From Chloroflexota bacterium (GTDB lineage Bacteria > Chloroflexota > Anaerolineae > Anaerolineales > DRMV01), in the NCBI GenBank assembly GCA_013153375.1, contig JAADEN010000099.1:1-13101 (forward strand): 13,101 nt of DNA, read 5' to 3'. Below are positions 5,562-12,854 of this stretch, in pieces. Made by a program: the position numbers and the translations under genes. Every line of letters begins with the position of its first letter. The stretch's first letter is position 1. The notes under the pieces are model-generated. The model was not told the origin of the DNA. It worked only from the letters and a program-made list of their open reading frames with translations, and ran no database searches.

Positions 5562-7889
5562 ATGGAAACTTTCACGGCCTTTGAAATGATGGCCCTGTGG
5601 GGCGTGTTGGTCATCGCCCTCATCGCGTTGGCGTACGCGTGGTTTTTGGGCGTTCAAGTGCTTAAGAAGGACAAGGGCGACGAAGAGATGCAGCGGGTGT
5701 GGAAGGCCATTCGGGACGGCGCGGAGGCTTATCTGCGCCGCCAGTTGCGGGCCATTCTGCCCCTCATCGGCATTTTGACGGTGGCCCTGTTCTTGTCGGT
5801 GTACATCGTGCCTCCCACGCCCGAAGCGCGCGAGTTCTTCGCCGGCCGCTCCGAGAGCGAAATCCGCTTCTTGGTGGGTCTGGGGCGGGCCATCGCCTTC
5901 ATTTTGGGCGCCAGCGCGTCCCTGGCCGTGGGCCAGATCGGCATGCGCATCGCGGTGGCGGCCAATGTGCGGGTCGCGTCCGCGTCGCGGCGCTCCTTTG
6001 GCGAGGCCCTGCAGATTGCGTATCGGGCCGGCGCGATCACCGGCATGCTCACCAACGCGCTGGGCCTGCTGGGCGGCACCATCATCTTCATGATCTACAA
6101 GATCGCCGCGCCCGATGTGCTGCTGGGCTTCGGCTTCGGCGGCACGCTGCTGGCCCTGTTCATGCGGGTGGGCGGCGGCATCTACACCAAGGCCGCGGAT
6201 GTGGGCGCGGACCTGGTGGGCAAGGTCGAGGCCGGCATCCCCGAGGACGACCCCCGCAACCCCGCGGTCATCGCGGACCTGGTGGGCGACAATGTGGGCG
6301 ACTGCGCGGGCATGGCCGCGGACATCTTCGAGTCGTACGAGGTGACCATCGTCGCGGCCCTCATCCTGGGTCTGGCGTTATGGCACGCGACGGGGCAGTT
6401 GGCCTGGGTCATCTTCCCCCTGGTGGTGCGCGGGGTGGGCGTGTTCTCGTCCATCATCGGCACCTATGTGGTCAAGGAGGACCCCAACAAGCCGGGCGAC
6501 GCGATGGCGGCCATCTTCAAAGGCTACATCGTGGCCTGGGTGCTGTCCGCGCTGTTGATCTTCGGCTTCGGCTATCTGTATCTGGAGGTCTTGCAAGACG
6601 AGCCCCTCACGGGCGGCTGGTGGCGCGCGCCTCTGGCCGTGGTGGTGGGTCTGGTGCTGGCCGCGGTGCTCGACCGCCTGACCAACTACTTCACCAGCAC
6701 CAAGCACCAGCCTGTGAAGGACATTCGGGACGCGGCCGACACGGGCGCGGCCACGCTGATTTTGCAGGGCCTGGTGGTGGGCATGGAATCCTCGGTGTGG
6801 GCCGCGCTGGTCATGGCCGGCACCATCATGGTTTCGGTGCTCATCTTCGTGGGCGTTCCGGTGCACGACATCGCCACCCAGGTGACCTTTGTGCTGTACG
6901 GCGTTTCCCTGGCCGGCATCGGCATGCTCACTCTGACGGGCAATGTGGTGGCCATGGACTCCTTCGGGCCCATCGCGGACAACGCCAACGGCATCGGCGA
7001 GATGGCCTGGAGCGATCGGGACGACGAGGTGACGGAAAAGGCGCGCGACATCATGGCCGACCTGGACGCGGTGGGCAACACCACCAAGGCCATCACCAAG
7101 GGCATCGCCATCGGTACTGCGGTCATCGCCGCGGTGTCGCTGTTCGCGTCGTACCTGGTGGATGTGTCTCGGGCCCAGGCCGCGATGGGCATCCCGCCCG
7201 AGCAGTGGCTGAGCGCCACGGGCATCCGGGTGGATCTGCCCCAGGTCTTCGCGGGCATGCTCATCGGCGGCGCGCTGCCCTTCCTGTTCTCCTCCTTCGC
7301 CATTCAGGCCGTGCGGCGGGCCGCCTCCCTGATCGTCAAAGAGGTGCGCAAGCAGTTCCAGATGGGCGTGCTCGAGGGCACCCGGGAGCCGGACTATCAA
7401 GCCGCGGTGAGCATTTCCACGGCTGCGGCCCAAAAGGAACTCATCCCCCTGGCTTTGCTGGGCGTGGTGACCCCCATCTTGGTGGGTCTGTGGCTGCAGG
7501 TGGAAGCCCTGGGCGGCTTCTTGGCCGGCATCATCGTCAGCGGTCAGTTGCTGGCCGTGTTCATGAACAACGCCGGCGGCGCGTGGGACAACGCCAAGAA
7601 ACTCATCGAGGACGAGCCCAAGGATCCGGCCCGGAACTCGGGCAAGGGCTCCGAGCGCCACAAGGCTTCGGTGGTGGGCGACACCGTGGGCGACCCCTTC
7701 AAGGACACCGCGGGCCCGGCGCTGAACCCCATGATCAAGGTGGTCAATCTGGTCGCGGTGATCGTGGCGCCCATCGTGGTCAAGTACCAGGATCTGGGCG
7801 TGGGCGGCTGGGCCGTGTCGCTGGCGCTGCTGGCCGCGCTGTGGTGGGTGGTGCGCCAGGCCAAGCGCTCCGAGATTTCCGTGGACTGA
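5562..7889 (+). CDS. hppA: Membrane proton-pumping pyrophosphatase, K+-independent type
   Basis: The 775-residue polytopic protein couples pyrophosphate hydrolysis to proton transport across the cytoplasmic membrane. The length matches bacterial members with about 16 membrane helices. The pyrophosphate and Mg binding signature GGGIYTKAADVGADLVGKVE lies at residues 204-223 and is followed by PEDDPRNPAVIADLVGDNVGDCAGM. The second half has DNANGIGEM and the C-terminal blocks NNAGGAWDNAKK and GDTVGDPFKDTAGPALNPMIK. The class marker GNTTKAITKG begins at G505. Lys509, in place of the Ala of K+-dependent enzymes, is known to remove the K+ requirement. DNANG replaces the usual DNAGG, a small oddity. 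The enzyme recovers energy from pyrophosphate released by biosynthesis, including tRNA charging. It has its own strong promoter, and no terminator is visible between it and the next promoter. Confidence 0.96.
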   Translation: METFTAFEMMALWGVLVIALIALAYAWFLGVQVLKKDKGDEEMQRVWKAIRDGAEAYLRRQLRAILPLIGILTVALFLSVYIVPPTPEAREFFAGRSESEIRFLVGLGRAIAFILGASASLAVGQIGMRIAVAANVRVASASRRSFGEALQIAYRAGAITGMLTNALGLLGGTIIFMIYKIAAPDVLLGFGFGGTLLALFMRVGGGIYTKAADVGADLVGKVEAGIPEDDPRNPAVIADLVGDNVGDCAGMAADIFESYEVTIVAALILGLALWHATGQLAWVIFPLVVRGVGVFSSIIGTYVVKEDPNKPGDAMAAIFKGYIVAWVLSALLIFGFGYLYLEVLQDEPLTGGWWRAPLAVVVGLVLAAVLDRLTNYFTSTKHQPVKDIRDAADTGAATLILQGLVVGMESSVWAALVMAGTIMVSVLIFVGVPVHDIATQVTFVLYGVSLAGIGMLTLTGNVVAMDSFGPIADNANGIGEMAWSDRDDEVTEKARDIMADLDAVGNTTKAITKGIAIGTAVIAAVSLFASYLVDVSRAQAAMGIPPEQWLSATGIRVDLPQVFAGMLIGGALPFLFSSFAIQAVRRAASLIVKEVRKQFQMGVLEGTREPDYQAAVSISTAAAQKELIPLALLGVVTPILVGLWLQVEALGGFLAGIIVSGQLLAVFMNNAGGAWDNAKKLIEDEPKDPARNSGKGSERHKASVVGDTVGDPFKDTAGPALNPMIKVVNLVAVIVAPIVVKYQDLGVGGWAVSLALLAALWWVVRQAKRSEISVD

Positions 7890-7902
7890 GCGCGGCCGGG
7901 CC

Positions 7903-7930
7903 TTGACAACCCGCGGCTTTTGGCGATAAT
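7903..7930 (+). promoter_or_regulatory. Promoter of the T-box / pheST operon
   Basis: A consensus -35 TTGACA (7903-7908) and -10 GATAAT (7925-7930) are 16 bp apart, starting only 13 bp after the pyrophosphatase stop. The start of transcription should be near 7937, just ahead of the T-box leader. The strength of the promoter fits control by premature termination rather than by initiation. Confidence 0.8.
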
Positions 7931-7950
7931 TGGGCCACACGCAAAGGCGC

Positions 7951-8222
7951 TGACGGAGACGAGTAGGCCGTCCGAAGCCGCCAGAGAGGGGCGGGCGCGG
8001 GCTGAAACCCGCCCTCGGTGGGTGGCGGTCGAAATTCCCTCCCGAGCCGCCCGGGGGAACGGGCCGTCAGGCCCCAGTAGTCCGGGCCGGAGCCTCACCG
8101 TTACCCGAGGGCCTCATGGCGCACGCCGTGGGGGCAAAGCGGGCCGGATGGGCAGCATCCGGCCAAGAAGGGTGGTACCGCGGGAAGACAACCTCCCGTC
8201 CCTTCGGGGGCGGGAGGTTTTT
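7951..8222 (+). ncRNA. T-box riboswitch, UUC specifier (tRNA-Phe), terminator-type
   Basis: This 365-bp gap between genes is filled by a T-box leader. Stem I has AGTA (7962-7965), CCGCC (7978-7982) pairing with GGCGG (8024-8028), the AG bulge AGAGAG (7983-7988), and a distal hairpin GGGCGGG/CCCGCCC (7989-7995/8008-8014) with GCTGAAA in its loop. The specifier context GAAA-TTC-CCTCCCGAG places UUC at 8035-8037, a Phe codon. Stem III is a perfect 9-bp hairpin (8142-8150/8156-8164). The T-box sequence AGGGTGGTACCGCG (8169-8182) contains UGGU (8173-8176), which pairs with the ACCA end of uncharged tRNA-Phe. AAGGG (8168-8172) can pair with CCCTT (8200-8204) to form the antiterminator, which excludes the terminator. 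Uncharged tRNA-Phe should thus turn on the downstream glycosyltransferase, pheS and pheT genes. Confidence 0.95.
8191..8222 (+). terminator. Regulated terminator of the T-box leader
   Basis: A 12-bp stem (8191-8202 with 8207-8218, one T-G wobble) is capped by a TTCG tetraloop and followed by TTTTT (8218-8222). Its 5' arm overlaps the bases needed for the T-box antiterminator, so the two structures exclude each other. It should stop transcription when tRNA-Phe is charged. Confidence 0.93.
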
Positions 8223-8254
8223 GTATTGAGCCGCACGACCCGGGAGCAGTCGCC

Positions 8255-9088
8255 ATGTGGCGCTACGACTTTCATCTTTTCTATCAAGCCGGGCAGGCCG
8301 TTTTGCAGGGCGCGTCGCCGTACGCGATCCCGGATTTCTATCCCCCCTACCTGCTGGCCATGCTCTTCGCTCCGCTGACCCTGCTGCCCGAGGGCCTGGC
8401 GTATGGGCTGTATGTGACGCTGCAGATCGCGCTGCTCTTCAAAGTGCGGCGGTGGCGCGCGGTGTGGCCTTTGCTCTCCTTTCCCGTGGCCTTCGCCCTC
8501 TTCGTGGGCCAAGTTGACTTTCTGCTGGCCTTGCTCAGCGTGCTTTGGGGGCCGTGGGCCTTGCCGCTGCTGTTGTCCAAGCCTCAGATCGCCTTCATCG
8601 TCGCGCCGTCCTGGTGGCCGCAATTGCGGCAGCAGCCCCGCCGGGCCGGATATGTGCTCGGGCTGAGCCTGGCCTTCGTGGCCCTGTCCTTCGTCCTGCG
8701 TCCCACCTGGGTCGCGGAATGGCTGGCGGCCACGCCCTCCGCGACCGCGTACGCGGTTCGGGACGCCAGTCTCTACTGGCTCGTGCCCGCGGCGTACAAA
8801 CCCGTGGCCTGGCTCGTGGGCGTGCCCCTGGCTCTGGGCCTGACCCTCAAAGGGCGGCTGCAAGCGCCGTCCCTGGCGTGGCCCGTGCGCTACTTGTTCG
8901 CGCCCTTCACCAACATCTATTCGGCCAGCGCGTTGTTCCAATGGATCGGGCCGTGGGAGGTGGTGCTGTCGTGGCTCGCCATCTTCTGGGTCGGCACGCC
9001 GCATCGCGGCGCGCCCATGTTCGTGGTCGCGCTCTCGATTTTGGGGCGTCAGATGTACGCCCAACGCCGCAAACGCAAGTTCGTGTAG
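8255..9088 (+). CDS. GT87-like polytopic membrane glycosyltransferase (DUF2029 type)
   Basis: The 277-residue membrane protein resembles GT-C glycosyltransferases of family GT87 (DUF2029). These move sugars, often mannose, from polyprenyl-phosphate donors onto lipids or glycans at the outer face of the membrane. The family pattern is visible: D5-F-x3-Y10 with AG at 12-13, L17-x-G-x3-PY23, YPP at 29-31, FAPLTLLP at 38-45 and GQVDFLLALL at 85-94. About seven hydrophobic segments follow, and the tail is strongly basic (RQMYAQRRKRKFV). It is shorter than usual (about 350-450), lacks a membrane segment before the DF motif, and may be a reduced or divergent member. GGGAG at 8242-8246 supports the ATG. 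It is the first gene after the Phe T-box, with pheS only 14 nt downstream, so it should be induced when Phe-tRNA is uncharged. Substrate and role in this operon are unknown. Confidence 0.72.
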   Translation: MWRYDFHLFYQAGQAVLQGASPYAIPDFYPPYLLAMLFAPLTLLPEGLAYGLYVTLQIALLFKVRRWRAVWPLLSFPVAFALFVGQVDFLLALLSVLWGPWALPLLLSKPQIAFIVAPSWWPQLRQQPRRAGYVLGLSLAFVALSFVLRPTWVAEWLAATPSATAYAVRDASLYWLVPAAYKPVAWLVGVPLALGLTLKGRLQAPSLAWPVRYLFAPFTNIYSASALFQWIGPWEVVLSWLAIFWVGTPHRGAPMFVVALSILGRQMYAQRRKRKFV

Positions 9089-9102
9089 GTAGGAGGCGTC
9101 TC

Positions 9103-10170
9103 ATGCTCGCCGAACTGGAACGCTTGTATCAGCAAGCCCTGGCCGAACTGGAGGCCATCACCGATTCCGTCGCGCTGGACGCGTGGCGCATCGCGCATCT
9201 GGGACGCAAAGCGCCCCTCATGCAGGCCTTTGGCCGCATGCGCGAAATTCCCCCCGAAGAGCGGCCCCAGGTGGGGCGGCGCATCAACGAACTGCGCGAC
9301 GCGCTGCAAGCCGCGTACGAGGCCAGGGCCGAGGCCCTGCGCCAGGCCGAACTGGCCCGCGCGCTGCAAGAAGAGCGGCTGGATGTCACCCTGCCGGGCC
9401 GGCCCCGGCCCTATGGCCGCCTCCACCCCACCACCCAGACCATCCGGGACATCGTGGGCATCTTCCAGAGCATGGGCTTCCAGGTCTTTCAGTCCCGCGA
9501 GGTCGAAACCGACGAGTACAACTTCCAACTGCTCAACATCCCGCCGCACCACCCCGCCCGGGACATGCAGGACACCTTCTATGTGGCCACGCCGGGCGTG
9601 GACGAGGACGAAACCCCGCCCGTGGTGCTGCGCACCCACACCTCGCCGGGGCAGATCCACGCCATGCGCCACTACGCGGCCCAGGACCCCGAGAATCCGC
9701 CGCCCATTCGGGTGGTGCTGCCCGGCATGGTCTTCCGCTACGAGCAGATCACGGCCCGCTCGGAGATTCAGTTCACCCAGGTGGAAGGGCTGGCCGTGGG
9801 GCGTCACATCACCTTCAGCGACCTGAAGGGCACCCTGACCGAGTGGGCCCGCCGCATGTTCGGCCCGGGGGCCCGCACCCGCTTCCGCCCGTCGTACTTC
9901 CCCTTCACCGAGCCCAGCGTCGAGATGGATGTGGAGTGCTTCTTGTGCGGCGGCAAGGGCTGCTCGGTGTGCAAGCACACCGGCTGGCTGGAGGTGCTGG
10001 GCGCGGGCATGGTGCACCCCGTGGTGCTGCGCAACGGCGGCTACGACCCCGAACGCTACAGCGGCTTCGCGTTCGGCATGGGCCCCGAGCGCATCACCAT
10101 GCTGCGCCACGGCATCCAGGACATCCGCCACTTCTGGCGCAACGATGTGCGTTTCTTGGAACAATTTTGA
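9103..10170 (+). CDS. pheS: Phenylalanine-tRNA ligase alpha subunit
   Basis: This is the catalytic subunit of the alpha2-beta2 enzyme that charges tRNA-Phe. The 355 residues start with a coiled-coil tRNA-binding arm (about 1-95), followed by the class II synthetase core. Motif 2 contains GMVFRYEQ (208-215, with the arginine R212) and leads into ITARSEIQFTQVEG. Motif 3 is FGMGPERITML, with R330. An insert with two cysteine pairs, C279-F-L-C282 and C287-S-V-C290, followed by KHTGWLEVLGAGMVHP, looks like a small zinc site. Such cysteines occur in many but not all bacterial PheS. The ATG at 9103 follows TAGGAGG. A longer reading frame runs upstream in the same phase but overlaps the glycosyltransferase gene and has no family match. 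The gene is controlled by the upstream Phe T-box. Confidence 0.97.
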   Translation: MLAELERLYQQALAELEAITDSVALDAWRIAHLGRKAPLMQAFGRMREIPPEERPQVGRRINELRDALQAAYEARAEALRQAELARALQEERLDVTLPGRPRPYGRLHPTTQTIRDIVGIFQSMGFQVFQSREVETDEYNFQLLNIPPHHPARDMQDTFYVATPGVDEDETPPVVLRTHTSPGQIHAMRHYAAQDPENPPPIRVVLPGMVFRYEQITARSEIQFTQVEGLAVGRHITFSDLKGTLTEWARRMFGPGARTRFRPSYFPFTEPSVEMDVECFLCGGKGCSVCKHTGWLEVLGAGMVHPVVLRNGGYDPERYSGFAFGMGPERITMLRHGIQDIRHFWRNDVRFLEQF

Positions 10171-10246
10171 CCGCGGCCGGGCCGAGCCGCGCCGCGGCGC
10201 GGGTTCGTAACCCGACCCACCTCACCCCCGCGCTGGGAGGTTGCCG
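10171..10246 (+). other. pheS-pheT spacer with two tandem hairpins
   Basis: The 76-bp gap holds two inverted repeats: CCGCGGC (10171-10177) with GCCGCGG (10191-10197), and CGGGTT (10200-10205) with AACCCG (10209-10214) around a CGT loop. Neither is followed by a T-run, so they are not typical terminators. They may influence the PheS to PheT ratio or RNA processing. GGGAGG (10235-10240) is the pheT ribosome binding site. Confidence 0.45.
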
Positions 10247-12784
10247 ATGAAAGTGCCCCTGTCTTGGCTCAAGGACTATGTGGACATCCCCCTTTCGGTG
10301 GAGGACCTGGCCAACTTGCTGACCTCCCTGGGCCTGGAGGTCGAAGCCGTGCGCTATGTGGGCCTGCCCATGCCGCCCGCGGACGCCCGGCTCGACTTCA
10401 AGACCTCGGGCCTGGCCTGGGACCCGGACAAGATCGTGGTCGCGGAGGTGCGCGAGGTGCTTCCGCACCCCAACGCGGACCGGCTGGTGCTGGCCCGCGT
10501 GTACGACGGCCAGGCCGAGCACCAGGTGGTCACCGGCGCGCCCAACCTGTTCGCGTACAAAGGCCAGGGCTCTCTGGATCCGCCCCTCAAGGTGGCCTAC
10601 GCGCGCGAGGGCGCGGTGCTCCTCGACCCATATAACCCCGGCGGCACCCTGCGGCTCAAACGGCGCAAGATTCGCGGGGTCGAGTCCTACTCCATGGTGT
10701 GCTCGGAAAAGGAACTGGGCATCTCGGACGAGCACGAGGGCATCATCCTGCTGGACGCGGACGCGCCCACGGGCGTGCCGCTGGCCGACTACATGGGCGA
10801 CGCGGTCTTCGACATCGCCATCACGCCCAACATGGCCCGCGCGCTGGGCATTTTGGGCGTGGCCCGCGAGGTGGCCGCGGCCCTGGGCGCGCCCCTGCGC
10901 GTCCCCGACACCGCGGTGGTCATGGAGGGGCCGCCCATCGAGGGCCGGGCCGAGGTGCGCATCACCGACCCCGACGCCAACCCCCGCTTCGCGGTGGGGC
11001 TGATCGAGGATGTGACCTTGGGGCCGAGCCCGTATGAGGTCCAGCGGCGGCTCAAACTGGCGGGCATGCGGCCCATCAACAACATCGTGGACGCGACCAA
11101 CTATGTGATGCTCGAGTGGGGCGAGCCGTTGCACGCCTTCGACTACGACATTCTGGTGGAACGGGCCGGAGGCCAGGCCCCCACCATCATCACCCGGCGG
11201 GCCCGACCCGGCGAGCGCCTGACCACCCTGGACGGCGAGGAGCGGGTCCTGCCGCCGTACGCGGTGCTGGTCACCGACACCGCGGGGCCCCTGTCCATCG
11301 CCGGCGTCATGGGCGGCGCGGAGAGCGAGGTGCGCCCCACCACCCGGCGGGTGCTCCTCGAGGCCGCGGTGTGGGACCCCATCACCATCCGCCGGGTGAG
11401 CAAGGCCCTCAAACTGACCACCGAGGCCGCGTACCGCTACCAGCGGGGTGTGCACCCCGCGCTGGTGGAGCCGGCCTTGCTGCGGGCCCTGGAACTCATG
11501 CGCCGCTGGTCCGGCGGCACCGTGGCCCAGGGCATCGTGGATCGCTATCCCAAGCCCCAGCGCGACCCCGTCAACCGCTTCCGGCCCGCGGACATCCGCC
11601 GCCTGCTGGGCCTGGATCTGACCGCGACGGAGATCGCCAACCTGCTGCGCCGCCTGGAGTTTCGGGTCACCGTGCACGACGACGGCACCATCGAGGCCCA
11701 AACCCCGCCCCACCGCCTGGACATCGGCGAGGGCGTGGTGGGCATCGCGGACCTGGCCGAGGAGATCGCCCGCCTGTACGGCTACGACCGCATCCCGGCC
11801 ACCCGCCTGGCCGACGAACTGCCGCCCTACCTGGGCCTGGAGCGCGCCCGCCGGGAGGACCGCATCAAGGACGCGCTGGTGGTCCTGGGCCTGCAAGAGG
11901 TCATCACCTACCGCCTGACCGCGCCCGAGCGGGAGGCCCGGGCCACCGTCGCGGGCGAACCCCGGCCCGACTCGGAGTATGTCCGCCTGGTGAACCCCAT
12001 TGCGCACGACCGCCGGGTGCTGCGCCAGACTCTGCTGCCCAACCTGCTGGAGGTCGCGGAGCGCAACGCGCGCTTCGTGGCGCGGCAGGCGTTGTTCGAG
12101 TGGGGGCCGGTGTTCCTGCCGCGGGAGGAGGGCCTGCTGCCCGACGAACCCCAGCGTCTGGCCCTGCTGCTGACGGGCCCCCGGGAGGACGATTTTTGGG
12201 CCGGGGCCGCGGCCGAGGCCATGGACTTCTACGACCTGAAGGGCGTGCTCGAGACCCTGGCCCGGGCGCTCCACCTGCCCCAGCCCCTGCGCTTCGAGCC
12301 CGGCGAGCACCCGTCCATGCATCCGGGCAAGACCGCGCGGGTGCTTCTGGGCGACAAGGTGCTGGGCCACCTGGGCGAACTGCATCCCCAGGTCAAGGCC
12401 CGCTACGACTTCGGCCCCGCGGCCGTGCTGGTGGCCGAGTTGGACGGCTGCGCGCTGCGGGACGCGCTGCCCGACCGCTTCACCCTGCGGCCCGTGCCCC
12501 AGTTCCCGCCGGTCATCGAAGACCTGGCCTTCGTGGTGGACGAAACCGTGCCCGCGGCCGCGGTGGAGGACGCCATCCGGGCCGGAGGCGGCGCGTACCT
12601 GCGCGCGGTCACCCTGTTCGATGTCTATCGCGGGCAGAACATCGGCGCGGGCAAGAAGAGCCTGGCCTATCGGGTCGCGTACCAGGCCCCCGACCGCACC
12701 CTTTCGGACAAGGACGCGGCCCGCATCCGCAAGAAGATCGTCAAGCGCGTGGCCCGGGAAGTGGGCGGCGTGCTGCGGGGTTGA
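10247..12784 (+). CDS. pheT: Phenylalanine-tRNA ligase beta subunit
   Basis: This is the large subunit of PheRS; it binds tRNA and edits mischarged Tyr-tRNA-Phe. The 845 residues show the full bacterial domain order. The start is MKVPLSWLKDYVDIPLS. An EMAP/OB tRNA-binding domain covers about 60-185 (VLPHPNADRL and VVTGAPN). The B3/B4 editing region covers about 215-410 (INNIVDATNYVMLEWGEPLHAFD and GVMGGAESEV). The B5 domain spans about 435-510, followed by the catalytic-like core. A C-terminal FDX-ACB anticodon-binding domain lies at about 746-845. It is slightly longer than the common 790-810 residues, partly through an insert near 43-60. The ATG at 10247 is preceded by GGGAGG 6 nt away. An in-frame TTG two codons earlier would be too close to that site. 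It is the last gene of the T-box operon and ends just before a strong terminator. Confidence 0.97.
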   Translation: MKVPLSWLKDYVDIPLSVEDLANLLTSLGLEVEAVRYVGLPMPPADARLDFKTSGLAWDPDKIVVAEVREVLPHPNADRLVLARVYDGQAEHQVVTGAPNLFAYKGQGSLDPPLKVAYAREGAVLLDPYNPGGTLRLKRRKIRGVESYSMVCSEKELGISDEHEGIILLDADAPTGVPLADYMGDAVFDIAITPNMARALGILGVAREVAAALGAPLRVPDTAVVMEGPPIEGRAEVRITDPDANPRFAVGLIEDVTLGPSPYEVQRRLKLAGMRPINNIVDATNYVMLEWGEPLHAFDYDILVERAGGQAPTIITRRARPGERLTTLDGEERVLPPYAVLVTDTAGPLSIAGVMGGAESEVRPTTRRVLLEAAVWDPITIRRVSKALKLTTEAAYRYQRGVHPALVEPALLRALELMRRWSGGTVAQGIVDRYPKPQRDPVNRFRPADIRRLLGLDLTATEIANLLRRLEFRVTVHDDGTIEAQTPPHRLDIGEGVVGIADLAEEIARLYGYDRIPATRLADELPPYLGLERARREDRIKDALVVLGLQEVITYRLTAPEREARATVAGEPRPDSEYVRLVNPIAHDRRVLRQTLLPNLLEVAERNARFVARQALFEWGPVFLPREEGLLPDEPQRLALLLTGPREDDFWAGAAAEAMDFYDLKGVLETLARALHLPQPLRFEPGEHPSMHPGKTARVLLGDKVLGHLGELHPQVKARYDFGPAAVLVAELDGCALRDALPDRFTLRPVPQFPPVIEDLAFVVDETVPAAAVEDAIRAGGGAYLRAVTLFDVYRGQNIGAGKKSLAYRVAYQAPDRTLSDKDAARIRKKIVKRVAREVGGVLRG

Positions 12785-12806
12785 GGCCCCCGCGGCCCGA
12801 AAACCC

Positions 12807-12836
12807 AACGCCCCGTCGTCGCGGCGGGGCGTTTTT
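12807..12836 (+). terminator. Intrinsic terminator after pheT
   Basis: A 9-bp stem AACGCCCCG (12807-12815) and CGGGGCGTT (12825-12833) is followed by a T-run (12832-12836). It starts 22 bp after the pheT stop. On the other strand the hairpin is followed by GGGTTTTCGGG, so it may also stop the convergent carboxylase transcript. Confidence 0.88.
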
Positions 12837-12854
12837 GATGGTCAGGGCGCGGGT

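Noticed and set aside
5699..7906. 735-codon open frame in a second plus-strand phase within the H+-pyrophosphatase gene
   Set aside because: It is the +2 shadow of a full-length, motif-complete pyrophosphatase and gives Gly/Arg/His-rich nonsense.
10200..10214. GGTTCG within the pheS-pheT spacer, considered as part of a tRNA T-arm
   Set aside because: No acceptor, D or anticodon arms surround it; it is a simple 6-bp hairpin with a 3-nt loop.
5562..12784. Idea that the H+-pyrophosphatase and PheRS genes form one unit because tRNA charging releases pyrophosphate
   Set aside because: Each has its own near-consensus promoter, and the T-box terminator separates them. The metabolic link applies to every synthetase, so adjacency alone is not evidence.
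10094..12808. Very long open frame (904 codons) on the minus strand opposite pheT
   Set aside because: It lies antisense to a certain pheT, has a His/Gln/Gly/Arg-rich low-complexity translation with no family motifs, and is explained by GC-rich third positions that remove stop codons.
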